Below, piece after piece: positions 60,094 to 64,000 of a stretch of 64,000 nt of DNA. The stretch spans positions 1,116,001 to 1,180,000 of the forward strand of contig CP091064.1 of assembly GCA_021907015.1 (NCBI GenBank), in the 5' to 3' direction. The notes below the pieces were generated by a model that saw only the letters and a list, made by a program, of their open reading frames with translations, searched no databases and was not told where the DNA came from. The stretch comes from Pectobacterium sp. PL152 (GTDB lineage: Bacteria; Pseudomonadota; Gammaproteobacteria; Enterobacterales; Enterobacteriaceae). Every line of letters starts with the position of its first letter. Positions within the stretch are counted from its first letter, which is position 1. The translations under genes were made by a program, and so were the position numbers.

Positions 60094-60317
60094 TGCCGCC
60101 TCATTTTAATCAAGGATTGTTGGGTCAGGGTAACACTTTTCCCTGAAAAAGACGCCCCGCTGCGCGGGATGCGAAGCGCATAGCAAGAAGATGAAAAGGG
60201 ATGAAAAACGAGGAAAGCGCCGCCGCTAGTCAGGAAGAAAATAGCGCGACGTTACTCTGTAGTCAGTAGAGTACAAGTGGTCAGTAGGGTACAAAGCAGA
60301 TGGGAATAATGCGTAAT
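60094..60317. other. Non-coding region with a short imperfect tandem repeat
   Basis: About 220 bp without a gene. It contains GTCAGTAGAGTACAA at 60262-60276 and GTCAGTAGGGTACAA at 60280-60294, an 18-bp period. Confidence 0.5.
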
Positions 60318-60652
60318 TTACATACAGCCTGCGCAACTGGTGCATCGCCAGTCTTGCTTATTTATAGCCTGAAAGAAATATCTAAAATAACACTCTTCGA
60401 TGGGAATATTATTTTCTTCGAAGCTATCGGCCAGCCAGTCGATATTCTCCAGAATCCAATCATCCTCATCTAATCCGTCTCGGTAAGTTTCATCATCAGG
60501 ATCGATGATAGAGTAGATCCCCATCGTTCCCATATGATTTTCTTTATATTTTTCAGGTAGCGCGAAATCTTTTTCATTATAAGATATTAACCAGTGACCG
60601 TGGCAAAGCAGATTGCCATACGACTCCACCGGGCAGTAAATGGATTACTCAT
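60318..60652 (-). CDS. Hypothetical acidic protein with a C-terminal cysteine cluster, apparent frameshift
   Basis: Not recognised. The main frame encodes an acidic, aromatic-rich small protein (IDPDDETYRDGLDEDDWILE, NIPIEECYFRYFFQA) ending with three cysteines in WRCTSCAGCM. It lacks a good start, but an ATG at 60652 begins MSNPFTA in another frame; one extra base in the three-G run at 60631-60633 joins them as MSNPFTAPVESYGNLLCHGHW, giving 111 residues. No signal peptide. Neighbouring DNA is AT-rich, which may indicate acquisition. Could be a recently acquired effector, immunity or antitoxin protein, but nothing proves this. Confidence 0.6.
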
Positions 60653-60856
60653 ATTTATTCTCACCAGCATAAAAGCTGGTGATAAACGTAGCACGACATG
60701 TTTATAAAGTAAATCGACTCACAGGCCAGATATTATTTAAAGGATAGAGCCTATAGACAACATTCTATTACATCTTAATAGGTACAAATCCATTAACAAT
60801 AAATTGATAAATATCAATTCATATAAAAATAAAATACCTAAACAGAGAAATACAAA

Positions 60857-61024
60857 TAAAAAAAAGCCCACTAAAAATAGTGGGCGGGGTACTGCGATTA
60901 TCATTATGGAAAAACCCTGGTGTTTTGCGGCACTTCATTCGGCTACTGTCTGATAGTTACAGTACCGAATGAACATTAACTCAACATTAGGCACGCAAAA
61001 ATCTTGGCTATTGCTGTGATAGCC
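60857..61024 (-). ncRNA. Candidate structured small RNA
   Basis: In a 490-bp gap without genes, the minus strand would give, in order, a stem GGCTAT/ATAGCC (61024-61006), a long stem TTCATTCGGTACTGT/ACAGTAGCCGAATGAA (60973-60934), an unpaired stretch, and a terminator stem GCCCACTA/TAGTGGGC (60885-60866) followed by a U run to 60857. No open frame uses this terminator. No sRNA family is recognised and no clear promoter was placed, so this is a prediction only. The AT-rich stretch 60653-60856 beside it holds nothing else I can name. Confidence 0.4.
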
Positions 61025-61142
61025 TGCACCAACACTATCCCATGTCGCCCGCCACCTACCGCTTTGCTTCGCTGGCCGATATCAGTCAGAATGGTGTGCA
61101 TATGCCCATAAAGGGGTAACCATCGATTAGGGAGAATGACGG

Positions 61143-61630
61143 GTGTTTCCCTCTTTCTTAAGAAGAACCGCAGTGAAAAACGGCAGCTATGCCAATGAGA
61201 TCAGCAGCAGCATTACTATCAATCGTCCGGCAGAACGCTTGTTTGATCTTTGGCGTAAACCGGAAACGTTGCCGATCCTGATGGGGCATTTCGCCAGTAT
61301 TGAGATACTGAACTATACCGACTCCAACTGGCGGATTAATACACCGATTGGCGCGCTCATTGAATGGCAGGCTCGTATTATTGATGAAAAACCAGGGAAT
61401 ATATCCACTGGCGTTCGCTGGAAGGGGCGCGGGTTCCCAATGAAGGCAGGCTTTCGTTTCAACCAGCCACATCGGAAGCGGGTACAACCGTGACGCTGAC
61501 GATTCGCTACAATCCACCGGGAGGCTTGATTGGGAAAAAGATCGGCCAAATGTTTGATATGTTTTCTCGCGATATGCTGACGAAAACGCTCTATCGTTTC
61601 AAAAAATTAGCGGAGGATGAGTTGGTGTAA
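61143..61630 (+). CDS. SRPBCC (polyketide cyclase-like) family protein, apparent frameshift
   Basis: The protein has the START/SRPBCC pattern: ITINRPAERLFDLWRKPETLPILMGHFASIEIL, TPIGALIEWQARIIDEKPGNIS, then, after correction, GARVPNEGRLSFQPA and VTLTIRYNPPGG, ending FKKLAEDELV. One G is missing at 61420-61421 (expected RWEGARVPNEG). The corrected length is 162 residues. The GTG at 61143 follows AGGGAG by seven bases. Members of this family bind lipids or act as cyclases; the role here is unknown. Confidence 0.75.
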
Positions 61631-61713
61631 GCCGCATCAGACGCCCTCGCGACAGGTCATCATTGACCGTTTTCCTGAACTGACGACAGCGCCCCAATAA
61701 AGAGGAACGTAGA

Positions 61714-62387
61714 ATGCTGGAATTGATTCAAACCATTGGTCTTGGTCTGGTGTTAATCCTGCCACTTGCGAATCCACTGACAACGGTAGCCGTATTTCTG
61801 GCGATGTCCGGTAACATGAGCCAGGGGGAACGAAATCGTCAGATCTTTCAGGCGTCGCTCTATGTTTTCATTATTATGACCGTCGCGTACTATGCAGGTC
61901 AGGTCGTGATGAACACCTTCGGAATTTCCATTCCCGGCTTGCGCATCGCTGGCGGGCTCATCGTGGTATTTATCGGTTTTCGCATGCTTTTTCCTCAGCA
62001 AAAACCTGAACATGCGCCTGAAGTTAAAAGCAAAAAGAAGAAATCAACGACAGTTTCTCTGCCAATGAGGTCAATATCGCTTTCGTTCCGCTGGCGATGC
62101 CCAGCACCGCAGGGCCAGGAACCATAGCCCTCATCATTAGTTCTGCCTCACAAATCAAGAGCGGCGTCGATATTACGCCATGGGTGATTACCGTTGCCCC
62201 CGTACTGACTTTTCTGTTGATCAGCCTGATCGTCTGGCTCAGCCTGAAAAGCTCTGGCCTGATTATGCGTTTGATCGGTCAAAGCGGCATTGAATCCATT
62301 TCACGGCTGATGGGATTCCTGCTGGTTTGCATGGGTGTACAGTTCATCATTAATGGCACGCTGGAAATCGTGCACTCTCTCCATTAA
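61714..62387 (+). CDS. marC: MarC family inner membrane protein, apparent frameshift
   Basis: A six-TM protein matching E. coli MarC more than its paralogues: [52 protein letters not shown], then [20 protein letters not shown] and [20 protein letters not shown]. One A is missing from the five-A run at 62032-62036 (expected [17 protein letters not shown]); the corrected length is 224 residues. Despite its name MarC is not shown to cause drug resistance. No mar operon is adjacent. Confidence 0.9.
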
Positions 62388-62565
62388 GTCAAGGATGATG
62401 GAGAGATATCAATACGTTGCCAGATAGCCTAATTAGCGTCTATAACTTTGAATGGCGGGTTTATTCATTGGTCGCAAGCGAATGCCCCGCCGGTTTGCCA
62501 TTGATGATGACATAACAAAAGACAGCGTGATTTTGCTTACCTAGCGGAAAATAGGTGCGGCCACC

Positions 62566-64000
62566 ATGAAAATAACAAAACGATTCCCGGTCAATTTACG
62601 TTCACTCATTTTATCTCTCGCCATTATCAGCATGCTCATTACGCTGACCAATGCCTATATTGCTGTTTATAAAGTACAAAAAAGCTCATTACCGATCAAA
62701 TACTGAGTTCAAACCTTAACTACTCTTCCAAACTCGCTGCTACCACGGAAAGTTTTTATCCTCCGCACAACAAGAGTTGGCCTACAGCGCGACATTGATG
62801 GCTGAAAGCTTTGATGACGATAAGGCATTGCAGGAGAAAAGCGAGCAGACATACCGCATGAGCGAAAGTTTTAATTCCGTCTTCGTTGCGGATACGCAGA
62901 ATCGCATACGCACGGTTTACCCAGCATCGCTGAATCTGAAAGGAAACACACTAACCTCAGCGGCCAGTAAGCAAGCACTAACGGAGCGGAAACCGTTAAT
63001 CAGCCAGCCTTATATTTCTGTTACGGGCAATCTGATCGTACTGGTGTCCTCTCCAATCCAAGATAAACAGGGAAATTATCTCGGTTACATCGGCGGAACC
63101 ATTTATTTAAAAAGCAAAAGCGTCTTAAACGAATTCATGAATACCCATTTTTATAACGATTACTCCAGCGTTTACGTGATCGATAAAAGTGGGATTGTTC
63201 TCTACCATCAGGATAAACAATGGGTCGGCAAATCCATCAGAGATGAGAAAATCAAAGCCGCATTTCAGAACAAAAAAAGTGGAACCCTCGCGATACCCGA
63301 TATGCAAGGTACCCCATCGCTGGCTGGTTTTGATACGGTCAAGTCATCTGGCTGGATTATCGTTACCTTGCATCCTTACCAAAACGTTATTGATTCACTT
63401 AACGGCGTCATGCGTTCAGTCTTATATGAAGGCGCGCCAGTGATGGTATTAATACTTATCGCGCTCACCCTGCTCGCCTTCTTTATAGCTAACCCTCTAC
63501 GCCTGCTGGCCGTTTCTGCCAGTAAAATGGAGGAGCCCGACGTGATTGAAAAATAAAGAAAGTCCCCTCCTGGTACTTTGAAGTTGAGCAGCTAAAACGC
63601 GTCATTCTTTTCGGTACGGTCTTGTTGCACAAGCGAATCGGCAAACTGAGCTTGCAGGCCCACACCGATCCACTCACTGGGTTACTCAATCGCCGTGGTG
63701 TCTATGAAAACATTGAGCTCATTCTGTCAAAAAGCCATCAGGCTGCCGCGATCGTGATTGATATCGACCATTTCAAACGCGTGAATGATACCTACGGGCA
63801 CAATATCGGCGACGATGTCATCAGGCTGCTGGCTAAAAGCATAAAACAAGGCTCACGTGACGCCGATCTGATTTGCCGTACTGGCGGAGAGGAATTTCTC
63901 GCACTCCTGCCCAACACGGATATGAAGCAAGCCGTTGATATTGCAGAGCGGCTGCGTAGAAAAGTGGAAAAATGCCGCTGCCGATTCCTGAAAACATCAC
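62566..64000 (+). CDS. Membrane diguanylate cyclase (Cache sensor + GGDEF), partial, several apparent frameshifts
   Basis: The N-terminus has a membrane segment (LRSLILSLAIISMLITLTNA), a periplasmic Cache-like sensor (RTVYPASLNLKGNTL, YLGYIGGTIYLK, SGWIIVTLHPYQNV), a second membrane segment (VMVLILIALTLLAFFIA) and a GGDEF domain with HTDPLTGLLNRRG, IDIDHFKRVNDTYGH and GGEEF. An RDAD inhibitory I-site lies five residues before GGEEF. Single bases are missing in at least four runs: A at ~62683-62688, T at ~62754-62758, A at ~63549-63553 and A at ~63967-63971. With them restored the gene is one continuous frame that runs off the window. Confidence 0.88.

Overview
The window reads as the chromosome of a soft-rot enterobacterium, most likely Pectobacterium or a close relative (Pectobacteriaceae). 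This rests on protein similarity recalled from E. coli and on gene order, not on a search. Almost everything is conserved housekeeping backbone; there is no prophage, insertion sequence, CRISPR array or integrated island.

Layout, left to right. (1) 1-8.1 kb: hrpB(partial)/thpR-sfsA-dksA-gluQ-pcnB-folK-panB-panC-panD, covering RNA processing, the stringent-response cofactor, folate and pantothenate synthesis. Two copies of a ~270 bp structured repeat sit just before sfsA and panC. (2) 8.1-17 kb: yadGH ABC exporter, can, hpt, a GNAT acetyltransferase, a ferric-iron type ABC transporter lacking its binding protein, yacC and speE-speD. (3) 17-21.3 kb: the nrdHIEF class Ib ribonucleotide reductase operon. 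(4) 21.4-27 kb: tRNA-Asp, dnaQ/rnhA, yafS, gloB, mltD, yafD. (5) 26.9-32.6 kb: a complete minus-strand rRNA operon (16S, tRNA-Ile, tRNA-Ala, 23S, 5S, tRNA-Asp) with P1/P2 promoters and boxA sites. (6) 32.7-43.9 kb: clpB with a sigma-32 promoter, pgeF, rluD, bamD, raiA, pheL-pheA, tyrA, aroF, a LytTR response regulator and a YfiL-like lipoprotein. (7) 44-53.3 kb: a methyltransferase, rplS-trmD-rimM-rpsP, ffh, ypjD, luxS, the sRNA MicA, gshA, yqaA-yqaB. (8) 53.7-60.1 kb: three tRNA-Arg genes and tRNA-Ser, csrA, alaS, recX, recA with its LexA box, pncC. (9) 60.3-64 kb: a more accessory end with a small unknown protein, a candidate sRNA, an SRPBCC protein, marC and a diguanylate cyclase running off the edge.

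One feature dominates interpretation: about 15 genes carry single-base indels in short homopolymer runs. Undoing them restores full-length proteins with family-typical lengths. I read them as sequencing or assembly errors, not gene decay, and give full reconstructed spans for those genes.

No clearly new multi-gene system is visible. The best leads are the paired repeat whose stems are preserved by compensatory changes, a cloverleaf-shaped element inside the tRNA-Arg array, an orphan structured RNA locus near 60.9 kb, the rRNA operon that joins flanks belonging to two different E. coli rRNA operons, and the non-canonical pcnB start codon.
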